Source of the DNA: Granulicatella adiacens
Lineage (GTDB): Bacteria; Bacillota; Bacilli; Lactobacillales; Aerococcaceae
Reading direction: 5' to 3'
DNA: 7,938 bases
Assembly (NCBI GenBank): GCA_018364485.1
Contig: JAGZLX010000070.1
Span: forward strand, 1-7,938
In this document: positions 1 to 6,861 of the stretch, in pieces
Position numbering within the stretch: position 1 is the first letter of the stretch
Layout: every line of letters starts with the position of its first letter
The notes under the pieces: generated by a model
What the model saw: the letters and a program-made list of their open reading frames with translations, nothing else
The model's database searches: none
Told to the model about the DNA's origin: nothing
Translations under genes and position numbers: made by a program

Positions 1-1023
1 AGCACTGATTTAATAAAAGGGAAACTAAAGTTCATTGATTTCATGAATCATTTTTCTGAAACATTCGCTTTAAGTTTAATTCTTACATTAATTTTTATTA
101 TTGCGGTTTATCAAAAGCTATGGATCCATAGAGAGGACAACAATGATGCAAAATACCATTTTGTATTTGGATTGTTTTTAATTGTTATTACGAATATTTT
201 GTTAGTATCAACTGCATTTTCATCGATTTCAGCGCCGTCACTTTTTAATTCTGGGAAAAACTATCCTCAGGAGTTTAAAGACTTCGGGCTAAATGGTACT
301 GTAAAAGTAAAAAATAAAAAGCACGCATTTGAATTACGAGGATATGAAGTGAGTTTGGAATATACTGAGCAGTTTTCAGACGGATATTCTTATTCGAAAA
401 ATTATACGATTTCTGAAGAGGCTGGAGATCAATATGAATTATCGATTTCAAATGAGAATGTTCAAAAAATCAAAGAATTATTAACAACTGATAAAGAGCG
501 CGAACGTCTTGATAAAGTAAAATATGAGGTATTCAACTTCTTACTCAGCCTTTATAAAGAAAAATTAAATAGATTAAAAGTGCCTCATACTATTGCTGAT
601 ACCATTAATACAGCTTTTAAAGTTGAGCTGGTAAAAGAGTCTAGAGTTGATTTTTATCCAACAGACGGGTATGAATTTACGGCATTTTTAATTGCTGAAT
701 CTCTTCGAAATGTCGAAAAAGGGGATCAAGACGCTGCTGGGTTTTACAATATTGATGTAAAGCAAGCGATGAAAAACGATCAAATTTACGCAAATATTGA
801 TCTCATTTTCTATTCTGAATTAAATTCTAAAGCGCAGAAAGCAGGGTTATCTAACCTAGAATACTTTAAAGAAGTACTAGAAGCATTACCAAAAGGCTCC
901 TTCTGGGATGGAGTCTATCAATTCAAGGGTAGTGCTGAGGTGAATGGAAAAACCAGAGATGTGATTAGTACTTTTGTAGTTGAAAATGGCATAGGTTATT
1001 TTGATGAGGATGAATTGAAATAG
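1..1023 (+). CDS. Membrane-anchored protein of unknown function, 5'-truncated by the window edge
   Basis: I do not recognise this family. The reading frame is open from the first base of the window to the stop at 1021-1023, giving at least 340 residues. The first ATG (43) has no ribosome binding site at usable distance (the nearest purine run, at 15-23, is about 20 nt away), and the frame upstream of it is stop-free, so the true start probably lies outside the window. Two hydrophobic helices are visible at about residues 20-39 and 52-74 (counted from base 1). After them comes a soluble, charged domain of about 260 residues, probably outside the cell. This domain matches the next gene's product: GLNGTVKV here against GFNSTVKV there, and ALPKG...GVYQF near the C-terminus against ALPDG...TYVF. 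By that alignment about 90 N-terminal residues with further helices are missing. It sits 14 nt before the next gene, as in an operon. Confidence 0.8.
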   Translation, partial: STDLIKGKLKFIDFMNHFSETFALSLILTLIFIIAVYQKLWIHREDNNDAKYHFVFGLFLIVITNILLVSTAFSSISAPSLFNSGKNYPQEFKDFGLNGTVKVKNKKHAFELRGYEVSLEYTEQFSDGYSYSKNYTISEEAGDQYELSISNENVQKIKELLTTDKERERLDKVKYEVFNFLLSLYKEKLNRLKVPHTIADTINTAFKVELVKESRVDFYPTDGYEFTAFLIAESLRNVEKGDQDAAGFYNIDVKQAMKNDQIYANIDLIFYSELNSKAQKAGLSNLEYFKEVLEALPKGSFWDGVYQFKGSAEVNGKTRDVISTFVVENGIGYFDEDELK

Positions 1024-1037
1024 AAAAGGAGGTTTTT

Positions 1038-2294
1038 ATGAATAATAAAAAGATTCAGTATATTAACTTATTACTTCCAACTATTCTTTATTTCGTCCTA
1101 TTTATGCTTGAAGTCGTTATGGGGCATAGAATTACAAAAGCATTATTTACAGTTTATTTTATTGTTTTTATCATTTTGTTTTTTGTAATTCTATTTGCTG
1201 TATTGCGTGAACTCTATATTATTAACTTTGTAGTTGCTAAAGACAATGCAAAGGTCCGAATTCCAGGAACTATGGCGTTTGTTCTATTCTTATATTTTAC
1301 ATTTAACGAATTAAAATATCCTTTTACGGTGATTATGCCATTTGAGTCCCTTGTTAACGCAAAAAGCGGAGCAGTATTAACGTTTGTACTATTATTAGTT
1401 TTTAATCTTTTGTGTTTAACGGTATACGGGTTTGCTGAAGGGAAACAAAAGCTTTTAAAAGTACCATATTTTTACATCTTGGTTACGATGTATGCGTTAA
1501 TAGCGCTTGCTGTTAATAATCAACAAGTAGAACAAAATAAATCAGACGATATCACTGTAAAAATAGAGGAGTACTTTAAAGAACATGGTTTTAACTCTAC
1601 TGTAAAAGTAATTCCACCAGTGAATAATGATATGGTTAACATTAAATTTACTGAAAAGCTAAGTTCAGGAAGTGAAGTAACATTCCAAAACAATGTGTTC
1701 TTAGAGAAAGGAACTAGCATTCGTGATATGCAGGAGACGGTGAATACGTCTAATGTTTCAACAGAAGAAGCAAAGGTTCTTAAACTTCTATTCAATCAAA
1801 ACTTTACATTCTTAAGAGGTGCATTTCTATTCAATTCTTATTTAGAATCTTCCGTTGATAAAGTGAAAAGAGTATTGGATGATAAAGTTGAAGATGTAGA
1901 AATTACAAATGTTAAAATAGATGTAAATCCCTTAATCTCAGGGGAAGAACGTTTAAAAAGATTAGCTCATATTGCAGCGGATCATTCGAAAGATAACTCG
2001 GTAACAGAAGCTATTTACAATTTAAGACTAGAAGAACTCCTTTCAAGTGAAACTGAGGTCATTACTGGTTATTTACGAGTGGATTACCGCGAGGCTTCTT
2101 CACTAGAGGAACTTCTATCGTTTGTATCTTCAAAATTTAATAGCTTAAGTAAGGACGCGCTTCCTGATGGGCTCTATTTATTCGATACCTATGTATTTGT
2201 TCCAGAGAAAGATAACATTAAAAATGATCAACAGTATCTTGCTGTTAAAGTGAAAGATGGAACAGTTACTGTTTATTGGCAAAACAGAAACTAA
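1038..2294 (+). CDS. Multi-helix membrane protein with C-terminal soluble domain, unknown function
   Basis: This 418-residue protein is not a family I recognise. The start is set by AGGAGG at 1027-1032, 5 nt before the ATG. Hydrophobic segments at about residues 7-28, 34-57, 76-92, 111-133 and 143-161 suggest five membrane helices, the third being weaker. Residues about 165-418 form a hydrophilic domain without recognisable catalytic motifs or cysteines. No signal peptide cleavage site or lipobox is seen. The last two helices and the soluble domain align with the preceding gene product (GFNSTVKV at 184-191; ALPDG at 374-378), so the two are tandem paralogues, diverged well beyond recent duplication. 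The stop is 22 nt before the next gene, whose ribosome binding site lies in the gap. A role in envelope sensing or transport is possible, but nothing in the sequence proves it. Confidence 0.85.
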   Translation: MNNKKIQYINLLLPTILYFVLFMLEVVMGHRITKALFTVYFIVFIILFFVILFAVLRELYIINFVVAKDNAKVRIPGTMAFVLFLYFTFNELKYPFTVIMPFESLVNAKSGAVLTFVLLLVFNLLCLTVYGFAEGKQKLLKVPYFYILVTMYALIALAVNNQQVEQNKSDDITVKIEEYFKEHGFNSTVKVIPPVNNDMVNIKFTEKLSSGSEVTFQNNVFLEKGTSIRDMQETVNTSNVSTEEAKVLKLLFNQNFTFLRGAFLFNSYLESSVDKVKRVLDDKVEDVEITNVKIDVNPLISGEERLKRLAHIAADHSKDNSVTEAIYNLRLEELLSSETEVITGYLRVDYREASSLEELLSFVSSKFNSLSKDALPDGLYLFDTYVFVPEKDNIKNDQQYLAVKVKDGTVTVYWQNRN

Positions 2295-2316
2295 TCTAAA
2301 ATGGAAGGAAATAGTC

Positions 2317-2787
2317 ATGGAAGAAAAAATTAAACTAAGAGACTATAATATATTTTATTTTATAACGTTATTATCAATTCTCGTTTTGAAATCAAAAGAA
2401 GCAGGTATTATTACAACTTTCTTTGTTGTTGGCGGCATTATAATTATTTTCAACTATATTATTTTTATAAGTTTGTTTAAGAATCTGCTCGTGTTCTATA
2501 AACGCAAGCATGAAAATATTCTGTTTCTTGTCAGCCTCGTTTTACAACTTATCGGGGCAGGACTATTCGTTATATCCATCGCAATGAATTTTGAATTATT
2601 AATAGGACCTCAGATGGACACATTGACTTTACCAATTATCTTGTATCTTATTGGAATCAATTTAATCGAAATTGCTGGTTTGGTAGCGTATGTTACGCAG
2701 GAAAAGAGTAAAGAAAGTTTCCCGTGGCTATTCGTTATTCTAACAGTGCTACTTATTATTAGCTTTAATGTCGCTGTATTATATTAA
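2317..2787 (+). CDS. Small five-helix integral membrane protein, unknown function
   Basis: The product has 156 residues and is almost entirely hydrophobic. I chose ATG 2317 because AAGGA (2305-2309) lies 7 nt upstream. An in-frame ATG at 2257 would overlap the preceding gene by 38 nt and has no such site. Hydrophobic segments are at about residues 11-24, 31-60, 68-90, 104-126 and 136-154, with Lys-rich loops at 61-65 and 129-133. The number, spacing and loop charge of the helices resemble the membrane half of the preceding gene product, including an NL-(x)n-VAYVTQEK stretch comparable to its NLLCLTVYGFAEGK. I infer it may be the membrane module of that family without the soluble domain, although similarity between hydrophobic helices is weak evidence. 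It is last in the three-gene cluster and is followed by a terminator-like hairpin. Confidence 0.8.
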   Translation: MEEKIKLRDYNIFYFITLLSILVLKSKEAGIITTFFVVGGIIIIFNYIIFISLFKNLLVFYKRKHENILFLVSLVLQLIGAGLFVISIAMNFELLIGPQMDTLTLPIILYLIGINLIEIAGLVAYVTQEKSKESFPWLFVILTVLLIISFNVAVLY

Positions 2788-2805
2788 AATGAAAAAGACT
2801 TTGTT

Positions 2806-2850
2806 GGAAATTCTATTGTTTCATCATGAAAACAATAGAATTTTCTTGCA
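2806..2850 (+). terminator. Intrinsic terminator ending the membrane-protein cluster
   Basis: A perfect 14-bp inverted repeat, AAATTCTATTGTTT (2808-2821) with its complement at 2830-2843, encloses an 8-nt loop. It is extended outward by a G-U and a G-C pair. It is A/T-rich, and the downstream strand reads TTTTCTTGCATTTT, an interrupted U tract. It begins about 20 nt after the stop of the third membrane gene and directly precedes the rpsB promoter. Its low GC content makes its strength uncertain. Confidence 0.65.
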
Positions 2851-2874
2851 TTTTAAATAACTTTCATGTACAAT
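2846..2874 (+). promoter_or_regulatory. Sigma-A promoter of the rpsB operon
   Basis: TTGCAT (2846-2851) as -35 and TACAAT (2869-2874) as -10 are separated by exactly 17 nt. The -10 matches the consensus at five of six positions. Transcription would start near 2881, giving a leader of about 121 nt. The -35 overlaps the tail of the upstream terminator, so the previous operon ends and this one begins within a few bases. Confidence 0.75.
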
Positions 2875-2880
2875 CATTGA

Positions 2881-3001
2881 TGGTGTAAAAACCAAAAAAA
2901 TTCACACCTAATTGGATGTTAAGATTGGTGCTTCTTTTAGAAGAGGTCTTATCGCTGAAAATTGGGGAGGAAAATATAAACCAAATTGGAGGAAAACAAA
3001 A
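2881..3001 (+). promoter_or_regulatory. 5' untranslated leader of rpsB, possible autoregulatory RNA
   Basis: About 121 nt lie between the predicted start of transcription and the rpsB ATG. Visible pairing options are GGTGT (2882-2886) with ACACC (2904-2908), a small hairpin CTTCT/AGAAG (2931-2943), and ACC-AAT around 2906-2912 with ATTGGT near 2925-2929. Some of these exclude one another. Ribosomal protein operons, including rpsB in other bacteria, are often controlled by the product binding its leader; that this happens here is inference. I cannot assign the leader to a named RNA family from memory. Confidence 0.4.
2959..2996 (+). repeat. Duplicated ribosome binding site in the rpsB leader
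   Basis: AAATTGGGGAGGAAAA at 2959-2974 is repeated as AAATTGGAGGAAAA at 2983-2996. The second copy is the working site (GGAGGA 2988-2993, 8 nt before ATG 3002). The first copy has no start codon at a usable distance. It may be a ribosome standby or decoy site, or chance duplication. Confidence 0.6.
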
Positions 3002-3772
3002 ATGGCAGTTATTTCAATGAAACAATTGTTAGAAGCTGGTGTACATTTCGGTCACCAAACACGTCGCTGGAACCCTAAGATGAAGAGATACATCTTCACA
3101 GAAAGAAATGGTATCTATATCATCGACCTACAAAAAACTGTTAAATTAGTGGACGATGCATACAACTACATGCATGAAGTTGCTGAAAACGGTGGTATTG
3201 CATTATTCGTTGGTACTAAAAAACAAGCACAAGATGCTGTTAAAGACGAAGCAATCCGTTCAGGTCAATACTACGTTAACCATCGTTGGTTAGGTGGTAC
3301 TTTAACTAACTGGGACACAATCCAAACACGTATCAAACGTTTGAAAAAAATCAAAGAAATGCAAGAAGACGGCACTTTCGAAGTATTACCTAAAAAAGAA
3401 GTTGGTATTCTATTAAAAGAATTAGACAAACTTGAAAAATACTTAGGTGGTATTAAAGATATGCCACGCATTCCTGATGTAATGTTTATCGTTGACCCTC
3501 GTAAAGAACGCATTGCAGTTCAAGAAGCTCACAAATTAAACATTCCAATCGTTGCTATGGTTGACACAAACTGTGACCCAGATGAAATCGATGTTGTTAT
3601 TCCATCAAACGATGATGCTATCCGCGCGGTTAAATTAATCGTTGCTAAAATGGCTGATGCATTCATCGAAGGTAACCAAGGTGAAGACGTAGCAGTAGAC
3701 GTTGAAGACTTAGATAAAGATACTTCATTAGAAGATATCGAAAAATTAGTTGAAGGCGACAACGCTGAATAA
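3002..3772 (+). CDS. rpsB: 30S ribosomal protein S2
   Basis: S2 binds the head-body region of the small ribosomal subunit late in assembly and is needed for S1-type and mRNA interactions. The 256-residue product has the usual length for Firmicutes. The N-terminal signature VHFGHQTRRWNPKM is at residues 14-27, followed by the FVGTKKQAQ and RWLGGTLTNW segments and IPDVMFIVDPRKE, all typical of S2. The C-terminus is an acidic tail of about 35 residues. The start is ATG 3002 with GGAGGA 8 nt upstream; the frame stays open back to a TTG at 2912, but the standard S2 N-terminus MAVISMKQLL begins at 3002. It is first in the operon, with its own promoter and leader, and is separated from tsf by a terminator hairpin that would lower expression of the genes behind it. 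Codon use is of the highly expressed type (many TTA, CGT, GGT, GAA). Confidence 0.98.
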   Translation: MAVISMKQLLEAGVHFGHQTRRWNPKMKRYIFTERNGIYIIDLQKTVKLVDDAYNYMHEVAENGGIALFVGTKKQAQDAVKDEAIRSGQYYVNHRWLGGTLTNWDTIQTRIKRLKKIKEMQEDGTFEVLPKKEVGILLKELDKLEKYLGGIKDMPRIPDVMFIVDPRKERIAVQEAHKLNIPIVAMVDTNCDPDEIDVVIPSNDDAIRAVKLIVAKMADAFIEGNQGEDVAVDVEDLDKDTSLEDIEKLVEGDNAE

Positions 3773-3784
3773 TCACTAACTGTT

Positions 3785-3841
3785 AAGCTGTTTGAATCAG
3801 AAAGAGGCGAAATAGACTTTTCAATTCAAACAGCTTTTTTT
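3785..3841 (+). terminator. Intrinsic terminator or attenuator between rpsB and tsf
   Basis: A perfect 13-bp stem, AAGCTGTTTGAAT (3785-3797) with ATTCAAACAGCTT (3824-3836), is followed by an uninterrupted run of T (3835-3841). The 26-nt loop can pair further inside (GAAAG 3800-3804 with CTTTTC 3817-3822). I find no convincing promoter between it and tsf, so it probably acts as a partial terminator that sets the S2 to EF-Ts ratio. Confidence 0.88.
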
Positions 3842-3888
3842 AAAAAGTTTGTAAAAAATTTAAAAGCAAATTATAGGAGGAATTGAGA

Positions 3889-4770
3889 ATGGCTCAAGTT
3901 ACAGCTCAATTAGTAAAACAATTACGCGACATGACTGGCGTAGGTATGATGGATGCTAAAAAAGCATTAGTTAAAGTTGAAGGAGATATCGACAAAGCGG
4001 TTGACTACTTACGTGAAGCTGGTTTAGCAAAAGCTGCTAAAAAAGCAGACCGTATCGCTGCAGAAGGTATCACTAATGTTTTAGTTGAAGGAAACCGCGC
4101 AGTTATCTTAGAAGTAAATGCTGAAACTGACTTCGTTGCTAAAAACGACAAATTCCAAGCATTAGTTAAAGAAATCTCAGAAGCAATCTTAAAAGCAAAC
4201 CCATCAACATTAGAAGAAGCTCTTGAAGTTGAAACTCCAAACGGTAAAGTTTCTGACGTTATTGCAGAAGCTACTACAGTTATCGGTGAAAAAATCACTT
4301 TACGTCGTTTCGAAATCGTTGAAAAATCTGATGCAGATGCTTTCGGTGCATACTTACACATGGGCGGACGTATCGGTGTGTTAACAGTTATCGAAGGTTC
4401 ATCAGACGATGCAGCTGCTAAAGATGTTTCAATGCACATCGCTGCTATCAACCCTAAATATGTTGACCGTTCACAAGTTTCTGAAGAAGAATTAGAACAC
4501 GAAAAGAAAGTTCTTACTGAACAAGCATTAAACGAAGGTAAACCAGCTAACATCGTAGAAAAAATGATCGCTGGACGTTTAAACAAATTCTTAGCTGAAA
4601 TCAGCTTAAACGACCAACCATTCGTTAAAGATCCAGATCAAACTGTATCTAAATTCGTTGCTTCTAAAGGCGGAAAAGTTAAATTATTCCACCGTTATGA
4701 AGTTGGTGAAGGTTTAGAAAAACGTGTTGATAACTTTGTAGAAGAAGTTATGGGACAAGTTAAAAAATAA
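3889..4770 (+). CDS. tsf: Translation elongation factor Ts (EF-Ts)
   Basis: EF-Ts is the guanine nucleotide exchange factor that releases GDP from EF-Tu in the cytoplasm. The 293-residue product is the usual length. The N-terminal UBA-like domain (residues about 3-55) carries VKQLRDMTGVGMMDAKKAL, and the core contains ETDFVAKND (79-87), whose Asp-Phe pair inserts into EF-Tu near its magnesium site. IAAINPKYV and the C-terminal FHRYEVGEG segment are also typical of the family. The start is ATG 3889, with AGGAGG (3875-3880) 8 nt upstream; a TTG six bases earlier in the same frame would be only 2 nt from that site. It follows rpsB behind a terminator and is itself followed by one. Confidence 0.98.
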   Translation: MAQVTAQLVKQLRDMTGVGMMDAKKALVKVEGDIDKAVDYLREAGLAKAAKKADRIAAEGITNVLVEGNRAVILEVNAETDFVAKNDKFQALVKEISEAILKANPSTLEEALEVETPNGKVSDVIAEATTVIGEKITLRRFEIVEKSDADAFGAYLHMGGRIGVLTVIEGSSDDAAAKDVSMHIAAINPKYVDRSQVSEEELEHEKKVLTEQALNEGKPANIVEKMIAGRLNKFLAEISLNDQPFVKDPDQTVSKFVASKGGKVKLFHRYEVGEGLEKRVDNFVEEVMGQVKK

Positions 4771-4784
4771 TCACTGTTCATGTG

Positions 4785-4824
4785 AGGGAATATGGTAGAT
4801 AGCTACCCGCTATTCCCTTTTTTT
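4785..4824 (+). terminator. Intrinsic terminator or attenuator between tsf and pyrH
   Basis: AGGGAATA (4785-4792) pairs with TATTCCCT (4811-4818). After a small internal loop, GGTAG (4794-4798) pairs with CTACC (4803-4807) around an ATAG loop. Seven T follow (4818-4824). The pyrH ribosome binding site begins only 10 nt later, so transcripts of pyrH must pass through this hairpin or start inside tsf. Confidence 0.88.
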
Positions 4825-4847
4825 ATAAAGATTAAGGAGATAAAGCA

Positions 4848-5570
4848 ATGGTTGAACCAAAATACAAACGTGTTGTTTTAAAATTAAGTGGTGAGGCATT
4901 AGCAGGGCAAGCAGGCTTTGGTATTAACCCACCAACGATTAAAGAAGTTGTTAAAGAGTTAAAAGAGGTTCATGATTTAGGTGTTGAAATTGCCATTGTT
5001 GTCGGCGGTGGTAACATTTGGCGTGGAATTACTGGTGAAGAAGTTGGTATGGAACGCGCTCAAGCAGACTACATGGGAATGTTAGCAACAGTTATGAATG
5101 CTTTAGCACTTCAAGACGCTTTAGAAAACATTGGAGTTCCAACGCGTGTACAAACTTCTATTGATATGCGTCAAATCGCTGAACCATATATTCGTCGTAG
5201 AGCTGTACGTCACTTAGAAAAAGAACGTGTTGTTATTTTTGCTGGTGGTACAGGGAACCCATACTTCTCAACAGATACCGCTGCTGCTTTACGTGCTGCT
5301 GAAATCGAAGCAGACGCAATCTTAATGGCGAAAAACAATGTAGATGGCGTTTATAGTGCTGATCCACGTGTGGACGTCAATGCGAAGAAATATAATGAAT
5401 TAACACACTTAGATGTTATCCAAAAAGGCTTGAAAGTTATGGATACAACAGCAAGTTCACTATCTATGGATAACGATATTCCGTTAGTAGTGTTTAATTT
5501 AAACGAACCAGGTAATATTAGACGCGTTGTATTAGGGGAGAACATTGGTACAACAGTTAGGGGGAAATAG
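4848..5570 (+). CDS. pyrH: Uridylate kinase (UMP kinase), amino-acid-kinase family
   Basis: PyrH transfers phosphate from ATP to UMP to give UDP, the step feeding all pyrimidine nucleotides. It is a hexamer, in Gram-positives typically activated by GTP and inhibited by UTP. The 240-residue product has normal length. Visible motifs are LKLSGEALAG (11-20, phosphate-binding), GGGNIWRG (53-60), the UMP-site stretch ADYMGMLATVMNALALQD (73-90), GGTGNPYFSTDTAAALRA (133-150) and KNNVDGVYSADP (162-173, nucleotide-binding loop). The start is supported by AAGGAGA (4834-4840), 7 nt before the ATG. The stop is 3 nt before frr, so the two are co-transcribed and probably translationally coupled. No key residue appears to be missing. 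Confidence 0.98.
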   Translation: MVEPKYKRVVLKLSGEALAGQAGFGINPPTIKEVVKELKEVHDLGVEIAIVVGGGNIWRGITGEEVGMERAQADYMGMLATVMNALALQDALENIGVPTRVQTSIDMRQIAEPYIRRRAVRHLEKERVVIFAGGTGNPYFSTDTAAALRAAEIEADAILMAKNNVDGVYSADPRVDVNAKKYNELTHLDVIQKGLKVMDTTASSLSMDNDIPLVVFNLNEPGNIRRVVLGENIGTTVRGK

Positions 5571-5573
5571 GTA

Positions 5574-6134
5574 ATGTCAACTAGCGAAATTTTAGCTCAT
5601 ACTAAAGAGCGTATGAAAAAATCTGAAGATGCGCTTCAACGTGAATTAGGCTCAATCCGTGCTGGACGTGCAAACGCAAGTCTTTTAGACCGTTTAGAAG
5701 TGGAATACTACGGAGCGTTAACTCCAGTAAACCAATTAGCTTCAATTACAGTTCCAGAAGCACGTATGCTTTTAATTACACCTTATGACAAATCTTCATT
5801 AAATGATATTGAACGTGCGATTTTAATGAGCGATATCGGAATCACTCCAACAAGTGATGGTTCAGTAATCCGCTTAATTATCCCACAATTAACAGAAGAA
5901 CGTCGTAAAGAGCTTGCTAAACAAGTAGGTAAAGAAGCTGAGAGTGCAAAAGTAAGCGTACGTAATATTCGTCGTGATGCAATTGACCAAGCGAAAAAAG
6001 CTGAAAAAGCAAAAGAAATTACCGAAGATGAATTACACTCTCTTGAAAAAGACATCCAAAAAGTTACGGATGAAAGTGTTAAAAACATCGACAAACTAGC
6101 AGCAAACAAAGAAAAAGAACTTTTAGAAGTTTAA
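5574..6134 (+). CDS. frr: Ribosome recycling factor
   Basis: RRF works with EF-G to split the post-termination ribosome so that it can be reused. The product is 186 residues, against the usual 185. It shows the SIRAGRANASLLD signature (28-40), the ITVPEARMLLITPYD segment (58-72) ahead of the small domain, and VRNIRRDA (129-136) in the long C-terminal helical arm, where conserved arginines contact rRNA. AGGGGGA (5559-5565), inside the end of pyrH, lies 8 nt before the ATG, which fits coupling with pyrH. The gene is followed by a terminator, and uppS, which often comes next in related genomes, is not here. Confidence 0.98.
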   Translation: MSTSEILAHTKERMKKSEDALQRELGSIRAGRANASLLDRLEVEYYGALTPVNQLASITVPEARMLLITPYDKSSLNDIERAILMSDIGITPTSDGSVIRLIIPQLTEERRKELAKQVGKEAESAKVSVRNIRRDAIDQAKKAEKAKEITEDELHSLEKDIQKVTDESVKNIDKLAANKEKELLEV

Positions 6135-6143
6135 TTTGAATAG

Positions 6144-6170
6144 AAAAGGGGCGAGGGCCTCTTTTTTATT
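6144..6170 (+). terminator. Intrinsic terminator after frr
   Basis: AAAAGGGGC (6144-6152) pairs with GCCTCTTTT (6157-6165), with one G-U pair and a GAGG loop. The T run 6162-6167 is partly within the stem. The next gene's ribosome binding site begins at 6176, so there is no room for a promoter between; some read-through must supply the nuclease gene unless it has an internal promoter in frr. Confidence 0.82.
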
Positions 6171-6187
6171 TATTAGGGAGGATTAAA

Positions 6188-6832
6188 ATGACCCAAAAAC
6201 AATGGAAAATGATTAGTACAATAATTTCAATTATTATTGTGGTTGTATTTGCTCTTTACAAGGCTTTTGGAGAGCAAAAGGCAACGAATAAATCAAATAC
6301 TCATTCTTCATCAAAAACGTCTCAAAACGCTTCTAATTCTTCGTTTACAGGAAAGAATTTTGATTATTTTGAGAGTATGAAAAAATATCCATTTAAATAT
6401 GTATATGGAGCAGATGGGGATACATTCCACCTCAGTTATGAAGGGAAAGAATTTAAAGTCCGTTTACTGATTGTAGATGCCCCAGAAACAGCAAAAGAAG
6501 GTAAAGAAGCACAACCATTTGCGGATGAAGCGAAAAAACGTACGGAAGAATTGTTGAAGAACGCTAAGAAAATTGAAGGCAGTTTCGATGTTGGTGATCA
6601 TGCAGATAAGTATGATCGAGCTTTAATGTATGTGTATGTCGATGGAAAATTACTTCAAGATATTTTAATTGAAGAAGGACTTGCCAGAGTTGGATATGCG
6701 TACGAACCAAATACAAGTTTATTGAAACAATTCCAAGAAATTGAAAAGAAAGCAAAAAAACAAAAGAAAAATATTTGGGAAAAAGATGGTTACGTGACCA
6801 ACAAAGGCTATGATACCAGCGTTTATAAGTAA
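6188..6832 (+). CDS. Membrane-anchored thermonuclease (staphylococcal nuclease family)
   Basis: This calcium-dependent nuclease-fold protein probably cuts DNA and RNA outside the cell. The 214-residue product has a short basic N-terminus, a membrane helix (about 8-24), a Ser/Asn/Thr-rich linker (32-53) and an SNase domain (about 68-197). Residues equivalent to the S. aureus catalytic set are present: D76 and D78 in ADGDT, R92 and D97 in VRLLIVDAPE, E100, and R144 in DKYDRALMYVY. The family's closing helix ends in KKNIW (193-197). No clear signal peptidase site or lipobox is seen, so I infer a signal anchor holding the enzyme on the outer face, but secretion after cleavage is possible. GGGAGGA (6176-6182) lies 5 nt before the ATG. 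It stands in the place behind frr, separated by a terminator, and may help in nucleotide scavenging or escape from DNA traps. Confidence 0.93.
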   Translation: MTQKQWKMISTIISIIIVVVFALYKAFGEQKATNKSNTHSSSKTSQNASNSSFTGKNFDYFESMKKYPFKYVYGADGDTFHLSYEGKEFKVRLLIVDAPETAKEGKEAQPFADEAKKRTEELLKNAKKIEGSFDVGDHADKYDRALMYVYVDGKLLQDILIEEGLARVGYAYEPNTSLLKQFQEIEKKAKKQKKNIWEKDGYVTNKGYDTSVYK

Positions 6833-6839
6833 TTCGAAG

Positions 6840-6855
6840 TATCTATATATTGTGT
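6840..6855 (+). promoter_or_regulatory. NrdR-box-like operator 1
   Basis: CTATATATTGTGT (6843-6855), read on the other strand, gives ACACAATATATAG, which fits the NrdR consensus acaCwATATaTwGtgt at 13 of 16 positions. NrdR is the zinc-ribbon/ATP-cone repressor of ribonucleotide reductase genes and binds paired boxes. This copy is the upstream member of the pair before nrdH. Confidence 0.72.
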
Positions 6856-6861
6856 TACAAA

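Noticed and set aside
2257..2316. Upstream in-frame ATG for the third membrane gene
   Set aside because: It overlaps the end of the preceding gene and lacks a ribosome binding site; ATG 2317 has AAGGA at 7 nt.
2912..3001. TTG-started N-terminal extension of S2
   Set aside because: The frame is merely open through the leader. The extension is not S2-like, it contains the ribosome binding site, and the family N-terminus starts at 3002.
3849..3877. Possible tsf promoter TTGTAA-17-TATAGG
   Set aside because: The -10 overlaps the ribosome binding site, so the transcript would start after it and lack the site.
3883..3888. TTG two codons before the EF-Ts start
   Set aside because: It is only 2 nt from AGGAGG, too close for initiation; ATG 3889 is correctly spaced and gives the family N-terminus MAQVTAQLVK.
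4005..4586. 193-codon open frame on the minus strand inside tsf
   Set aside because: It is antisense to a certain gene, its Ser/Ala/Thr-rich composition is as expected from the biased codons opposite, and no ribosome binding site or family resemblance is seen.
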